Origin: Cellulosilyticum ruminicola JCM 14822
Lineage (GTDB): Bacteria > Bacillota > Clostridia > Lachnospirales > Cellulosilyticaceae
Assembly: GCF_001311925.1 (NCBI RefSeq)
Contig: NZ_BBCG01000002.1
Location: 1 to 64,000 of the forward strand
DNA: 64,000 nt
Reading direction: 5' to 3'
In this document: positions 39,676 to 48,804 of the stretch, in pieces
How positions within the stretch are numbered: position 1 is the stretch's first letter
Layout of the letters: the number at the start of each line of letters is the position of its first letter
Made by a program: the position numbers and the translations under genes
The notes under the pieces: generated by a model
Database searches by the model: none
Seen by the model: only the letters and a program-made list of their open reading frames with translations
Told to the model about the DNA's origin: nothing

Positions 39676-41089
39676 CACAAAATTTGGTTCTTACTCAACT
39701 TTGTGTATTTTAAAGATGGCTCGACAAAAAAGTGGTATTTTTAAATGCCATTTTTTGTTGAGCTATTTCCTATGTTTTTATGTTTTGATAGACTGATATT
39801 ATATCACCGAAGAGTAACATTATAAATGAAATACAAAGAATTAAATAAGTACTTTCTCTTATAGGTGTAAGAATAAGTAATGATACTATTAAAAGAATTT
39901 ACGATAAAATTATTATTGAGGATAATCCTGAAGTTGAAGCTATAGGTATTGATGATGTTGCTATTCGAAAAGGCACACCTATGCTACAGCAATTTATGAT
40001 TTAAATGACCATCACCTCATTGCGTTACTAGAAGGACGAGATGCTCAGACATTAAAGACATGGTTAAAAGAACACAAAAAAATCAAACTTATTGCACGTG
40101 ATCGAGCAAGTGCTTATGCTAAGGCAATTGATTAAATATTGCCTACATATACTCAAGTGGCAGACCGATTTCATTTACTTCAAAATTTAATCAATCGTAT
40201 AAGGGACTTATTTAAGGTGAAATTGCCTAAAGAGATATTTATAAAAGATGGCAAGAGCTTGAAGGTAGCAATACTAAAGTTATTGCAGATGAATTCCATA
40301 TAAATTTAGTTACTGCACGAAAATATGTTCAGATGACAGAAGAGGATATCCGTTTATTAGACTCCCCTAAAAAGATGATTATCTAAATATTATCTATAAA
40401 ATGTTTTATGATAAAATAGATTCTGCCGTCATTTTATCATATGTCTTACGAATGGGCTATGATGGGAATTTAAAGACATTAGAAAACTATATCGCAGTAC
40501 TTGCTAAAAATAACTTTAATAATGCATTGCATATAAATTGGGCATATAAAACAGAATACCCTAAAGAAATAATCGTTATTAAACGGCATCAAATATTAAG
40601 CTCTATTTTACGAAAAAGTTCAGGGAATATAGATACTGATGGGATAAAAGAATATATCGAAATCATTAAGAACTACTATGAGATAGTTAGTCTATTAGAA
40701 GATAGATATAATAGTTTTTATACGATACCTATGGGAAAAGACTCCAATCAATTAGATGGATTTATTAAAGCATATGAAACATTTTATATTAAAGTTTTTG
40801 TAGAAGGCATCAAAAAAGATATCGCCCCGATCAAGAATGCGATATCTCATAACATAAGTAGTAGATTTGTTGAAGGAAACAACAACAAATTCAAACTCGT
40901 TAAACGTATTTTATATGGTAGTTCCAATTTAGTCAACCTTTTTTAAGAAATGTTATGTAACATTTCAACTTAAAAGTACGAACTTTAGTTTACAAAACTA
41001 CTAAAGGTGAATGTATTATATTAACACATTCACCTTTAGTAAAGTAGGTGCACTTATCCAAAGTTGAGTAGGAACCTAAAATTTGTAAT
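39676..41089 (+). mobile_element. ISL3-family insertion sequence, decayed
   Basis: Imperfect terminal inverted repeats of about 26 bp bound the unit: near 39678-39704 (AAATTTGGTTCTTACTCAAC) and near 41058-41087 (mirror GTTGAGTAGGAACCTAAAAT). Between them is a broken ISL3 transposase. The element lies between the chemotaxis and met genes. No matching target duplication is evident, and the flanks contain AAAAGGG and CCCTTTT, possibly a split terminator. Confidence 0.7.
39843..40975 (+). pseudogene. ISL3 transposase pseudogene
   Basis: Successive fragments in shifting frames give the ISL3 DDE transposase: NPEVEAIGIDDVAIRKG, YATAIYDLNDHHLIALLEGR, KLIARDRASAYAKAID, a stop, then ADRFHLLQNLINRIRDLF. 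A final long frame (40401-40946, 181 residues) carries the C-terminal SSRFVEGNNNKFKLVKRILYG. At least three frameshifts or stops separate them, so it is inactive. Confidence 0.8.
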
Positions 41090-41116
41090 GCTCCCTTTTA
41101 TTTTTATCTTAAAAAT

Positions 41117-41998
41117 TTATTTGCTCATACTTACTACTGAACCCTGATATTTCTCATCAATAAAATCTGCAATGTCTTTACTTTGTAAAACTTCTACTAA
41201 AGCTTTAACATCTTCTCTTCCCTCATCGCCCTCACGTACTACTAATACATTTGCATAAGTTTGTGCTGCTACTGAATCTGATTCTTCTTTTGCAAGGGCA
41301 TCATTTACATTTAATCCACCTTGAAGTGCATAATTTCCATTAATTACAGCGAAATCTACCTCTTGTAAATTACGTACAAGCTGTGCTGCTTCAATTTCTA
41401 CAATATCTACATTGTGAGGATTTTCAATGATATCTTTTTTAGTTGCTGCAAGTCCCGCATTAGGATCTAATTTAATGATGCCTTGTGTTTCAAGAAGTAA
41501 TAACGCTCTTGCTTCATTAGTTGTATCATTTGGTACACCGATTTTTGCTTCCTCTGCAATTGCTGCTAAATCTGAACTCTTGCCTGCGTAAATGCCAAGT
41601 GGTTCATAATGAATAGCTGCAACAGATACTAAATGTGTCCCCTTATTAGCATTAAAATCGTCTAAGTATGGTTGGTGTTGAAAATAGTTTGCATCTAATG
41701 CCCCATCTTCAAGAGATGTATTTGGAATAACATAATCTGAAAACTCTTTAATTTCTAAATCATATCCTTTTTCTTTAAGCAAAGGTTTTGCTTCTTCTAA
41801 TATTTCTGCATGAGGTGATGTAGAAGCCCCTACTATAATTTTACCTGTTTCTACTGTATTTGTGTCTTCTCCTGTTTCTTTAACTTCATTCGCTACTGAT
41901 TGATTATCATTTGTAGTTGGTGCTGCACCTGCCCCACAGCCTGTTAAAAGTGAAAATGCTAAAAGTGATACTGCGCTTAATAAAATTGATTTTTTCAT
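41117..41998 (-). CDS. metQ: Methionine-binding lipoprotein MetQ
   Basis: The 293-residue NlpA-family lipoprotein has signal peptide MKKSILLSAVSLLAFSLLTGC, with the lipid Cys at 21. The MetQ core follows: GASTSPHAEILEEAKPLLKEKGY, EDGALDANYFQHQPYLDDFN, PNDTTNEARALLLLE and INGNYALQGGL. It binds methionine outside the membrane for MetNI. It is the last gene of metN-metI-metQ under the SAM riboswitch. Specificity for methionine is supported by the riboswitch. Confidence 0.95.
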   Translation of the reverse strand: MKKSILLSAVSLLAFSLLTGCGAGAAPTTNDNQSVANEVKETGEDTNTVETGKIIVGASTSPHAEILEEAKPLLKEKGYDLEIKEFSDYVIPNTSLEDGALDANYFQHQPYLDDFNANKGTHLVSVAAIHYEPLGIYAGKSSDLAAIAEEAKIGVPNDTTNEARALLLLETQGIIKLDPNAGLAATKKDIIENPHNVDIVEIEAAQLVRNLQEVDFAVINGNYALQGGLNVNDALAKEESDSVAAQTYANVLVVREGDEGREDVKALVEVLQSKDIADFIDEKYQGSVVSMSK

Positions 41999-42016
41999 CT
42001 AAATCCCTCCAATAAT

Positions 42017-42676
42017 CTATTTTCTTTTATCTTGTTTATTTGCTATTTTCATACCCACTTCTTGAATGCATTGCACAATTAAAATAAGGAGTATAACTGT
42101 TACAAACATAACGTCTGTTTGGTATCTATAAAATCCATAGCGAATGGCAATATCCCCAAGTCCACCTCCACTTGTAAAACCTGCCATAGCTGAATACCCT
42201 AATATAGTTGTGGCACTAATTGCTGCCCCTATCCATAGTGAAGGCTTCGTTTCTGGTAACATAACCTTCCAAATCACTTGCATTGGTGATGCCCCCATGG
42301 ATAATGCTGCTTCAATAATTCCTTTATCTAATTCTTTAATCGAAGACTCTACCATACGTCCGATAAAAGGTGCTGCTGCTAAGACTAATGGTACTACTGT
42401 TGCTGTAGAACCAATTGTTGTTCCTACAATCTTTTTGGTCAATGGTTGAATAAATATAAGAAATATTAAAAAAGGTATTGAACGTATAATATTCACTATG
42501 AGATTTAAAATCTTATTGACTACTTTACAAGGCATTAAACTCGTATCTTCTGTTACTACTAATGCGATTCCCAACGGCAAGCCAATAACATAAGCTAAGA
42601 AGGTTGAAAAGAGAGTCATATAAAATGTTTCTAAAATCCCTTGTAAAATCATTACAAACATATCATTATCCCACAT
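42017..42676 (-). CDS. metI: Methionine ABC transporter permease MetI
   Basis: The permease of about 219 residues has five to six membrane helices and the coupling motif ALSMGASPMQVIWKVMLPE. The start is MWDNDMF, with GAGGAGG eight bases upstream; two other ATG codons a few bases upstream are too close to that site. The 5' end overlaps the metN stop, consistent with translational coupling, and metQ follows. Confidence 0.93.
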   Translation of the reverse strand: MWDNDMFVMILQGILETFYMTLFSTFLAYVIGLPLGIALVVTEDTSLMPCKVVNKILNLIVNIIRSIPFLIFLIFIQPLTKKIVGTTIGSTATVVPLVLAAAPFIGRMVESSIKELDKGIIEAALSMGASPMQVIWKVMLPETKPSLWIGAAISATTILGYSAMAGFTSGGGLGDIAIRYGFYRYQTDVMFVTVILLILIVQCIQEVGMKIANKQDKRK

Positions 42677-43685
42677 AATCATAAACCTCCTCTACCACAA
42701 GTTGTCTATCCTTTAAATTTTGTATGACTTTATTAGCCAACTGCTCATTTTCTGGTAATTGTATTACCATTTGTCCTAAGGCTTTATCGCCTACACGTTT
42801 CATGTCTGCATACATAATATTAACTGGCACCTGACACTCCAGAATCATACTTGCAATAGCTGGATCATATGCCGAAGTTCCATCAAATACAATACGGCAA
42901 CATCTCTTACCTATAAGCTTTTCATCTGGTATGCCATTTGGATAAACCAGCTTCTCTCCTACTTTGCTCTTAGGATGTGTAAAGACTTCTTTCACTGTCC
43001 CCACTTCTGCTATTTTGCTTTCTGCAATAATGGCAACATGAGTACAAATTTGTTCAACTACTTTCATTTCATGGGTAATAATTACAATGGTAATTCCTAA
43101 CTTCTCATTAATCTCTTTTAACAAGGCTAAAATTGCTTGAGTTGTACTAGGATCTAATGCAGAAGTTGCCTCATCGCATAAAAGAACTTTAGGGTTGGTA
43201 GCAAGGGCTCTTGCAATAGCTATTCTTTGCTTCTGTCCACCTGAAAGTTGTGAAGGATACGCATCTAATTTGTCACCTAATCCTACTAGTTCCAAAAGCT
43301 CCTTAGCCCGTTTCTTAGCCTCTCTCTTTTTAATACCTGCAATCTCCATAGGGAAACATACATTTTGTAATGCTGTACGTTGCATGAGCAAATTAAACTG
43401 CTGGAAAATCATACTCATAGATTGTCTTGCCAGTCTTAATTGCCCATCTGATAAAGTAGCTAAAGACTTGCCATCAAATAAAACTTGTCCTTCTGTAGGC
43501 CTTTCTAAATAATTGATACAACGTACTAGTGTACTTTTTCCTGCGCCACTCATGCCAATAATGCCATATATTTCACCTTTATAAATTTCTAGATTCACAC
43601 CACTTAGTGCCGTAAATTTCCCTTGGTCAGATTCATATATTTTAGTGATATTTTTTAATGCGATAATTGGCTCACTTATATTCAA
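42666..43685 (-). CDS. metN: Methionine ABC transporter ATPase MetN
   Basis: The 339-residue ATPase has Walker A GMSGAGKST, signature LSGGQKQR, Walker B VLLCDEATSAL and the H-loop ITHEMKVV. A C-terminal NIL regulatory domain from about residue 265 (RIVFDGTSAYDPAIASMIL) binds methionine in E. coli MetN and inhibits transport. The start is TTG, preceded by GGAGGTG. It is first in the operon, directly downstream of the SAM-I riboswitch and its terminator. Confidence 0.95.
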   Translation of the reverse strand: MNISEPIIALKNITKIYESDQGKFTALSGVNLEIYKGEIYGIIGMSGAGKSTLVRCINYLERPTEGQVLFDGKSLATLSDGQLRLARQSMSMIFQQFNLLMQRTALQNVCFPMEIAGIKKREAKKRAKELLELVGLGDKLDAYPSQLSGGQKQRIAIARALATNPKVLLCDEATSALDPSTTQAILALLKEINEKLGITIVIITHEMKVVEQICTHVAIIAESKIAEVGTVKEVFTHPKSKVGEKLVYPNGIPDEKLIGKRCCRIVFDGTSAYDPAIASMILECQVPVNIMYADMKRVGDKALGQMVIQLPENEQLANKVIQNLKDRQLVVEEVYDYVG

Positions 43686-43708
43686 GCTTTTTCACCTCCA
43701 TAATAGAC

Positions 43709-43738
43709 AAAAACTTCCTTATCATATGATAAGAGGTT
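43709..43738 (-). terminator. Riboswitch-controlled terminator before metN
   Basis: Read leftward, AACCTCTTATC-ATAT-GATAAGGAAG is followed by TTTTTG. The CTTATC/GATAAG stem is the same hexamer pair as the riboswitch P1 helix, so an antiterminator pairing is available. Confidence 0.8.
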
Positions 43739-43759
43739 ATTTATATACAAATACTCCAT

Positions 43760-43858
43760 CTTATCTGTCAGAGTATTATTCTGTAGGATTTAGTACCTTA
43801 CATTATTTGCTGATTGCTGAAACTTCATCAGGCCTTTCCCTCTATTCCTCTAGATAAG
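43760..43858 (-). promoter_or_regulatory. SAM-I riboswitch (S-box) controlling metNIQ
   Basis: Read leftward, the aptamer is bounded by CTTATC and GATAAG (P1). It has the S-box core AGAGGGAAAGGCCTGATGAAG, CAGCAATCAGC, AAGGTACTAAATCCTACAG and ACAGATAAG in the expected order. SAM binding would stabilise P1 and allow the terminator at 43709-43738 to form, shutting off the importer when SAM is plentiful. The deviation from consensus (TTTCAGCAATC for the usual CCGGCAACC) is modest. Confidence 0.9.
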
Positions 43859-43894
43859 TTTTTATTCATTCTTTAACTTTTATTAATGAAATTT

Positions 43895-43923
43895 AGTATA
43901 ACCACTTTTTCCAAAAAAGTCAA
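43895..43923 (-). promoter_or_regulatory. metNIQ promoter
   Basis: Read leftward, TTGACT (43918-43923) and TATACT (43895-43900) are 17 bases apart and 37 bases before the riboswitch starts. Confidence 0.75.
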
Positions 43924-43983
43924 TTATTTTTATATGATTAATCAGTTTTCAAAATTATTTCTTATTTTCTTTAACAATTTCTG

Positions 43984-44178
43984 CTATATATCTTTTTCAA
44001 TAATTTTAAATTCTTTTAGCTGTATCTTCTGTTTTCCATCTTTATGAATACTTTCATAAATCAATTTAGCTCTATCTCTACGTCCTAACATCTCACTAGC
44101 ACGTTCACTATACGCCAGTTCTATAATGCCACCAAACATATTAGAATGCTCTGCATGCTTGATTTCTGTAATTTTCAT
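43984..44178 (-). CDS. Small protein of unknown function, possible fragment
   Basis: The 64-residue frame (MKITEIKHAEHSNMFGGIIELAY...) is not recognised. Its ATG overlaps the TGA of a preceding decayed frame, as in a translationally coupled pair. No proper ribosome binding site or terminator is evident. It may be the surviving end of a lost two-gene operon. Confidence 0.3.
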   Translation of the reverse strand: MKITEIKHAEHSNMFGGIIELAYSERASEMLGRRDRAKLIYESIHKDGKQKIQLKEFKIIEKDI

Positions 44179-44345
44179 CTTGCAAAATATTCCATTAAAA
44201 ACATTTGTTTTGCCTTATCTTGCGCCAAAATATTATCGCCTACTGCTATATGATGTACTGGCTTAATTTCATAAGCTAGTTGTCAACCTCTATGATTTGT
44301 AGATTTTCAATTCCACCATACCTTATAAGTAGTATTTTCTTTTCC
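44175..44345 (-). pseudogene. Fragment of an unidentified gene, frameshifted
   Basis: Leftward reading gives KKILLIRYGGIENLQIIEVDN up to a stop, and then in another frame QLAYEIKPVHHIAVGDNILA and DKAKQMFLMEYFAR to TGA. The two join by one base. The 5' end is missing. I do not recognise the family. Confidence 0.35.
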
Positions 44346-44413
44346 TCTATTAGCAACTTTATTTAGCATTGTTCATATACTATATAAATCTACTTTTACT
44401 ATGGAGGATTCCT

Positions 44414-44884
44414 ATGCCTTTTAAAAGAAGTCGTCAAATCTTTGTAGAATATCGTGATAAGGTTACAAAAACTACACCTACTCAAAATCGTACTTATACA
44501 ATGACGCATTCTGATGAAACTGGTGACCTTTTTGTAACCATCGGTTTAATTTATGCAGATGATATGACCTATGAAATACAAGATCAAGTTTACTTACGTT
44601 TTACACCTCTAGCAGATAAATGGATACTTTTAGGTGAAGTTTTAATTGATAGTGAAGATTTTGAAGGTAATAAACAAGTGCGTTATGATATATTCAAACG
44701 CAAAATGCCTCTTGCCTTACAAGCTATCTACACAGCTGACAAAGCATTCTTTGATGCCTATCCAGAGCTCAAAGATGCACCCATTCTTATCCGCTTTAAA
44801 TCTACAGATTCTAAATACGATAAACTCTATGACTATGGTTCTATTGGGAATTATACAACATTCCAAAGATATCGCCCATTCTAG
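44414..44884 (+). CDS. Staygreen-family protein
   Basis: The 156-residue product matches the Staygreen (SGR, PF12638) pattern: IFVEYRDKVTKTTP, YTMTHSDETGDLFVTIGL, a central strand region (VYLRFTPLADKWILLGEVL), and RYDIFKRKMPLALQAIYTADKAFFDAYPELKDAPILIRF. In plants SGR is a Mg-dechelatase acting on chlorophyll a. Some bacterial homologues have this activity in vitro, but their natural role in non-photosynthetic Firmicutes is unknown. MPFKRSRQ is the start, with GGAGG eight bases upstream; an upstream in-frame ATG lacks one. It is a single gene with its own terminator. Confidence 0.85.
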   Translation: MPFKRSRQIFVEYRDKVTKTTPTQNRTYTMTHSDETGDLFVTIGLIYADDMTYEIQDQVYLRFTPLADKWILLGEVLIDSEDFEGNKQVRYDIFKRKMPLALQAIYTADKAFFDAYPELKDAPILIRFKSTDSKYDKLYDYGSIGNYTTFQRYRPF

Positions 44885-44906
44885 TCTATTGAATAGCTAA
44901 ATAAAA

Positions 44907-44953
44907 AAGATGGTATCGCAAAATAATATTTTTTTGCAACACCATCTTTTCTA
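44907..44953 (+). terminator. Terminator after the Staygreen gene
   Basis: AAAAGATGGTATCGCAAAA pairs with TTTTGCAACACCATCTTTT (a few mismatches) and is followed by CTATTTCT. It also fits the end of the convergent HlyD gene. Confidence 0.75.
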
Positions 44954-44992
44954 TTTCTAATGCTTTAAAATATAGTTGTTTTATGTATTTTA

Positions 44993-46510
44993 CTATCTAA
45001 CAGTAATACTTTCATCCATGTACTTAATAAGTGGTTCTAAAAAGAATGCTAAAACTTTTCGCTTACCAGTTTTAACTTCTGCTGTTACTGTCATGCCTGG
45101 TGTAAGACTCATCATCTTACCATCTATATTAATCATTAAATCTTCTAATTCAACTTTCATACGGTACACATATCCCATACGCTCATCTTCTATAGCATCT
45201 GGACTTATACTAATAATTTTACCTTTTAAAACCCCATATTTTTGATAAGAAAATGTATCTACCTTAACACTTACTTCTTGTCCTATTTCTACGAAACCTA
45301 TATCTTGATTTGGTAAAAAGGCTTCTATGACAAGAGGTGTATCATCAGGTACAACAGTCATAATTGTTTCAGCTGGTGTAACTACACCACCTAATGTATT
45401 AGTAACTACGCCTTGAATCACCCCATCTACAGGCGCTACAATTGTTTTATACTCTTGCTTCTTTTCCATCTTATTCAGCTGTGCTTCTAATTCTGCAATT
45501 TGCTTATCTTTTTCTACAACTGTCGTAATATCTGAACTTGCTTTTTTATTTTGAACCATCTTTTCTGTTAATTCATTCATTTCAATTGTTAGCTTAAGCT
45601 TTTCAATCTTTGTTTTTTGATCTTTAATTTTTGCCTTAGTACTTTCTTGCTCTTGAGCTATTTCATTAAACTTGATTTGCATTTGAATACGTTCTTCATT
45701 AACTTTGAGTTTTTGCGTCTCATATTCTTTCTTTGCTAAATTCAATTTATCCTTTTGCTCTTGCCACTGAGCCTTTGTCATAGCATCTCCTTCATATAAT
45801 GCCTGATAATCCTCATTTTCTCGTTCCAAAATTTCTAGATTTAATTTTAGTTTTTCAAGAGTAACTTTTTCAGTTCCCCCTAATTCCATAAGCTTCTTAT
45901 ATTCTGCTTCCTTTTGTCCTAGTAGCTTTAAGTCTTCTCTCAAACTATTTAATGTATTTTGCTCTGCTATGAGCTGTGATTTACTTTGAGAGACTTCTAA
46001 TGCTGCTGCCTTTTGTTGTACTTCATATTCTCTATTATTTAACTCATTAGCCACTATAATATTAGATTTAAGTTTTGGATTTACTGTACTCTTTTCACCT
46101 TTTGAGTCTTCTCCCATCAAAATTTCTTTTTCTAATTTCAGTGTATTAATCTCATGCTGCAAATTTTGAACGTCTATATCATTAAGGGTTGCATCTAATT
46201 CTAGTAAAACATCCCCTTCTTTCACACTTTGACCTTCTGTTACATAAATAGCTTGAATAACACCTTCTTCAAAAGGTTGAATAACTTTTATCCTACCATC
46301 TGGTACAACTTTTCCTCTAGACGTAGATACCATATCTACCTCTGCAAAGTACATCCATAAGATTGTAATCACTAAAAATGCTACGATACTCCATAATAAA
46401 ATACTGCTGCTTCTAGAAGGTGGTATTTCGATAATTTCAATTGCTTCTGGTAAAAATTCATATTCCAAACGATCACGCTTTTTCTTATTTAAATTTATAA
46501 TTTTCAACAT
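44993..46510 (-). CDS. HlyD-family membrane fusion protein of a type I secretion system
   Basis: The 505-residue adaptor has a short cytoplasmic N-terminus, a single membrane helix at about 35-55 (SSSILLWSIVAFLVITILWMYFA), a lipoyl half-motif (VTEGQSVKEGDVLLELDATLND) and a ~230-residue coiled coil. The second lipoyl half (IVAPVDGVIQGVVTNTLGGVV) and the HlyD C-terminal barrel follow. It partners the ABC exporter encoded upstream, overlapping it by seven bases. In a Gram-positive it must work without TolC. No substrate gene is adjacent. Confidence 0.93.
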   Translation of the reverse strand: MLKIINLNKKKRDRLEYEFLPEAIEIIEIPPSRSSSILLWSIVAFLVITILWMYFAEVDMVSTSRGKVVPDGRIKVIQPFEEGVIQAIYVTEGQSVKEGDVLLELDATLNDIDVQNLQHEINTLKLEKEILMGEDSKGEKSTVNPKLKSNIIVANELNNREYEVQQKAAALEVSQSKSQLIAEQNTLNSLREDLKLLGQKEAEYKKLMELGGTEKVTLEKLKLNLEILERENEDYQALYEGDAMTKAQWQEQKDKLNLAKKEYETQKLKVNEERIQMQIKFNEIAQEQESTKAKIKDQKTKIEKLKLTIEMNELTEKMVQNKKASSDITTVVEKDKQIAELEAQLNKMEKKQEYKTIVAPVDGVIQGVVTNTLGGVVTPAETIMTVVPDDTPLVIEAFLPNQDIGFVEIGQEVSVKVDTFSYQKYGVLKGKIISISPDAIEDERMGYVYRMKVELEDLMINIDGKMMSLTPGMTVTAEVKTGKRKVLAFFLEPLIKYMDESITVR

Positions 46511-48648
46511 ACTTGCCCCCTTTGTTGCTGACTATGTAAGTAATGATATAGTCCTCTTCTTTGAAGCAATTCTTCTTGTGAGCCGTATTCTATAAGTTGA
46601 CCTTTATCTATAGCCATAATCTTATCTGCGTCTTTTAATGTTGAAAGTCTATGGGCAATAATAAGTACTGTTCTACCTTCACAAATCATTTTCAAGTTCT
46701 TTTGTATAATACTTTCTGATTCATAATCTAATGCAGAAGTTGCTTCATCAAATATTAAGATTCTAGGATTAGTTAATAAAGCTCTAGCAATAGCTACTCT
46801 CTGCTTTTGACCGCCTGATAAACCTGTCCCTTTCTCTCCAATCATTGTGTCATAACCTTCTGGAAGCTCCAATATAAAGTCGTGGGCTCCTGCAATTTTA
46901 GCTACTCTTATAATATCCTGCATACTACTTCCTGGGCTATGAATACTGATATTCTCTCTTACAGTCCCATTAAACATAAAATTTTCTTGTAATACAACAC
47001 CAATTTGCCTTCTAAGCCAGGCTGGATCAGCTAAGGCTATATCTACTCCATCTATTAATATTTTTCCAGCTTCTATTGTATAGAGTCTTTGAATCAGCTT
47101 AGACAATGTACTTTTTCCTGAACCACTTCGTCCAACGATTCCTACTGTTATACCTGGTTCAATGGTAAAGCTCATGTCACGGATTACCTCACTGGCATCT
47201 ACACGATATCTAAAACGTACTTTTTCAAAACGTATTTGTCCTCTAATATTAGGTAATCTTGTCTTAGAAGAATCTATAGAAGGCTCTGGCACTGTATTAA
47301 AAATATCTCCAAGCCTTTTAATAGAGATGCTTATCTGTTGAAATTGCTGCCACATTTGTACAATACGAAGTACTGGTCCACTTACATTTCCTGATAACAT
47401 TCTAAAGGTGATAAATTGTCCAACCGTTAAATCACCTTTCATAACTAATGTTGCGCCTACCCATAAGATTAATACGTTAAAAATCTTTTGTATAAACTGA
47501 GCCGCTGCTCCTGCATTACCACCTAAAATAGCTGTTTTAAAATTAGCCTTTGTAGATTGTGCTAGTAAGTTCTCCCATTTCTTTTGCACACTTGGTTCTA
47601 AGGCAAAAGATTTAATAGTCTGTACGCCTGTTACAGCTTCTACCATATATGAGTTAGATTCCGCACCACATCTAAATTTCTCATCTAAACGTTCTCTAAG
47701 TAATGGCGTTACAATAATAGAAATAGCTGCAAATACTGGTAATGAAGCAAGTACAATCCAAGTAAGTTTCACACTATATAAAAGCATAACACCTATATAT
47801 ATAAATATAAAAGCCACATCTAATACAGCTGTTAATGGTGCTCCTGTTAAAAACTGTCTTATATTTTCAACTTCTTTTACACGTGCAATGGTATCTCCTA
47901 CACGTCTTGACTCAAAATATCTTAGAGGTAGCGAAAATAAATGTTTTGCCAACCTTGCCCCCAATATAACATCTATCTTACTTGTTGTATGTGTGAAAAT
48001 ATAAGTTCGAAGTACACTCATAATCAGTTCAAATACATAAATAATAGCTAGTGCAAATACAAGTACATTTAATGTAGACATGCTGTTATGTACAAGTACT
48101 TTATCAATAACAACTTGCATCATAATCGGTGTAAAAAGTCCAAAAATCTGTAAAGTCAAAGCTGCAATTATGACTTCTATAAGCTGTTTTTTGTATTTGA
48201 TAATACTTGGAATAAACCATTTAACTCCAAATTCTCTTTGTTTATTGATAATATCTCTTGTTGTCATTAATATAATGTGCCCATTCCACTCTTCCTCAAA
48301 GGCTTCTGGCACAATTACCTCTGGTGACCTTTTCTGTGGACGCAAAATTAACATCTTTTCCTCTTGAATTCTAGCAACTACTAAAAATCCCCCTGTTTTA
48401 GTTTCTGCAATAAAAGGTGCCCGCAACTTTTTTAACTTCTCAAATTTAACATTCACTGCTTTCGCTTTTAATTTCACCCTTTTAGCTGCCTTTAATATGT
48501 CTACCTCCGTCATGCCATCAGGCCCAACAGCTAAATCATGTGCAATTTGAGCTGGGTCTATACTTATACCATGAAATCTTGCAACAGTTACAAATACACT
48601 TAACCCCTCATCCATACGTTTTGGCGTTCCTTCTCGTTCTTGTTCCAT
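46504..48648 (-). CDS. Type I secretion ABC exporter, HlyB-like with degenerate C39 domain
   Basis: The 714-residue protein has three parts. An N-terminal C39-like domain (about 1-130) lacks any cysteine, so it cannot be a peptidase and is like the HlyB CLD. Then come six membrane helices (about 155-430) and an ATPase: Walker A VGRSGSGKSTLSK, signature LSGGQKQR, Walker B ILIFDEATSAL and the H-loop IAHRLST. Such exporters move proteins with uncleaved C-terminal signals, often RTX proteins. It forms a two-gene operon with the HlyD-like gene. The cargo is not in the window. Confidence 0.93.
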   Translation of the reverse strand: MEQEREGTPKRMDEGLSVFVTVARFHGISIDPAQIAHDLAVGPDGMTEVDILKAAKRVKLKAKAVNVKFEKLKKLRAPFIAETKTGGFLVVARIQEEKMLILRPQKRSPEVIVPEAFEEEWNGHIILMTTRDIINKQREFGVKWFIPSIIKYKKQLIEVIIAALTLQIFGLFTPIMMQVVIDKVLVHNSMSTLNVLVFALAIIYVFELIMSVLRTYIFTHTTSKIDVILGARLAKHLFSLPLRYFESRRVGDTIARVKEVENIRQFLTGAPLTAVLDVAFIFIYIGVMLLYSVKLTWIVLASLPVFAAISIIVTPLLRERLDEKFRCGAESNSYMVEAVTGVQTIKSFALEPSVQKKWENLLAQSTKANFKTAILGGNAGAAAQFIQKIFNVLILWVGATLVMKGDLTVGQFITFRMLSGNVSGPVLRIVQMWQQFQQISISIKRLGDIFNTVPEPSIDSSKTRLPNIRGQIRFEKVRFRYRVDASEVIRDMSFTIEPGITVGIVGRSGSGKSTLSKLIQRLYTIEAGKILIDGVDIALADPAWLRRQIGVVLQENFMFNGTVRENISIHSPGSSMQDIIRVAKIAGAHDFILELPEGYDTMIGEKGTGLSGGQKQRVAIARALLTNPRILIFDEATSALDYESESIIQKNLKMICEGRTVLIIAHRLSTLKDADKIMAIDKGQLIEYGSQEELLQRRGLYHYLHSQQQRGQVC

Positions 48649-48747
48649 AAATCCTTCTCCTATTTATTATAATATTCACAATATCGTATTTTATATTTTA
48701 CATTTTCTTTTAATTTTAGTCTATATCAAATAACATATTAAACAAAA

Positions 48748-48783
48748 CAAGAAGACTTCTATATTCTTATAGAAGTCTTCTTA
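48748..48783 (-). terminator. Terminator after feoB, upstream of the secretion operon
   Basis: AAGAAGACTTCTATA and TATAGAAGTCTTCTT form a perfect stem (AAGAAGACTTCTATATTCTTATAG...). It ends the leftward feoAB transcript. Confidence 0.75.
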
Positions 48784-48804
48784 GCTTAGAATTAGCTAAT
48801 TTAA

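Noticed and set aside
27890-39680. Shared AACAAAAGGGCCCAC sequence at 27902-27917 and 39660-39675 as IS ends
   Set aside because: It is only about 15 bases, inverted, with no element between the copies that fits. It is more likely terminator-like sequence or chance.
43645-43857. 70-residue frame opposite the metN leader
   Set aside because: It covers the SAM riboswitch and terminator on the other strand and is a by-product of those structured sequences.
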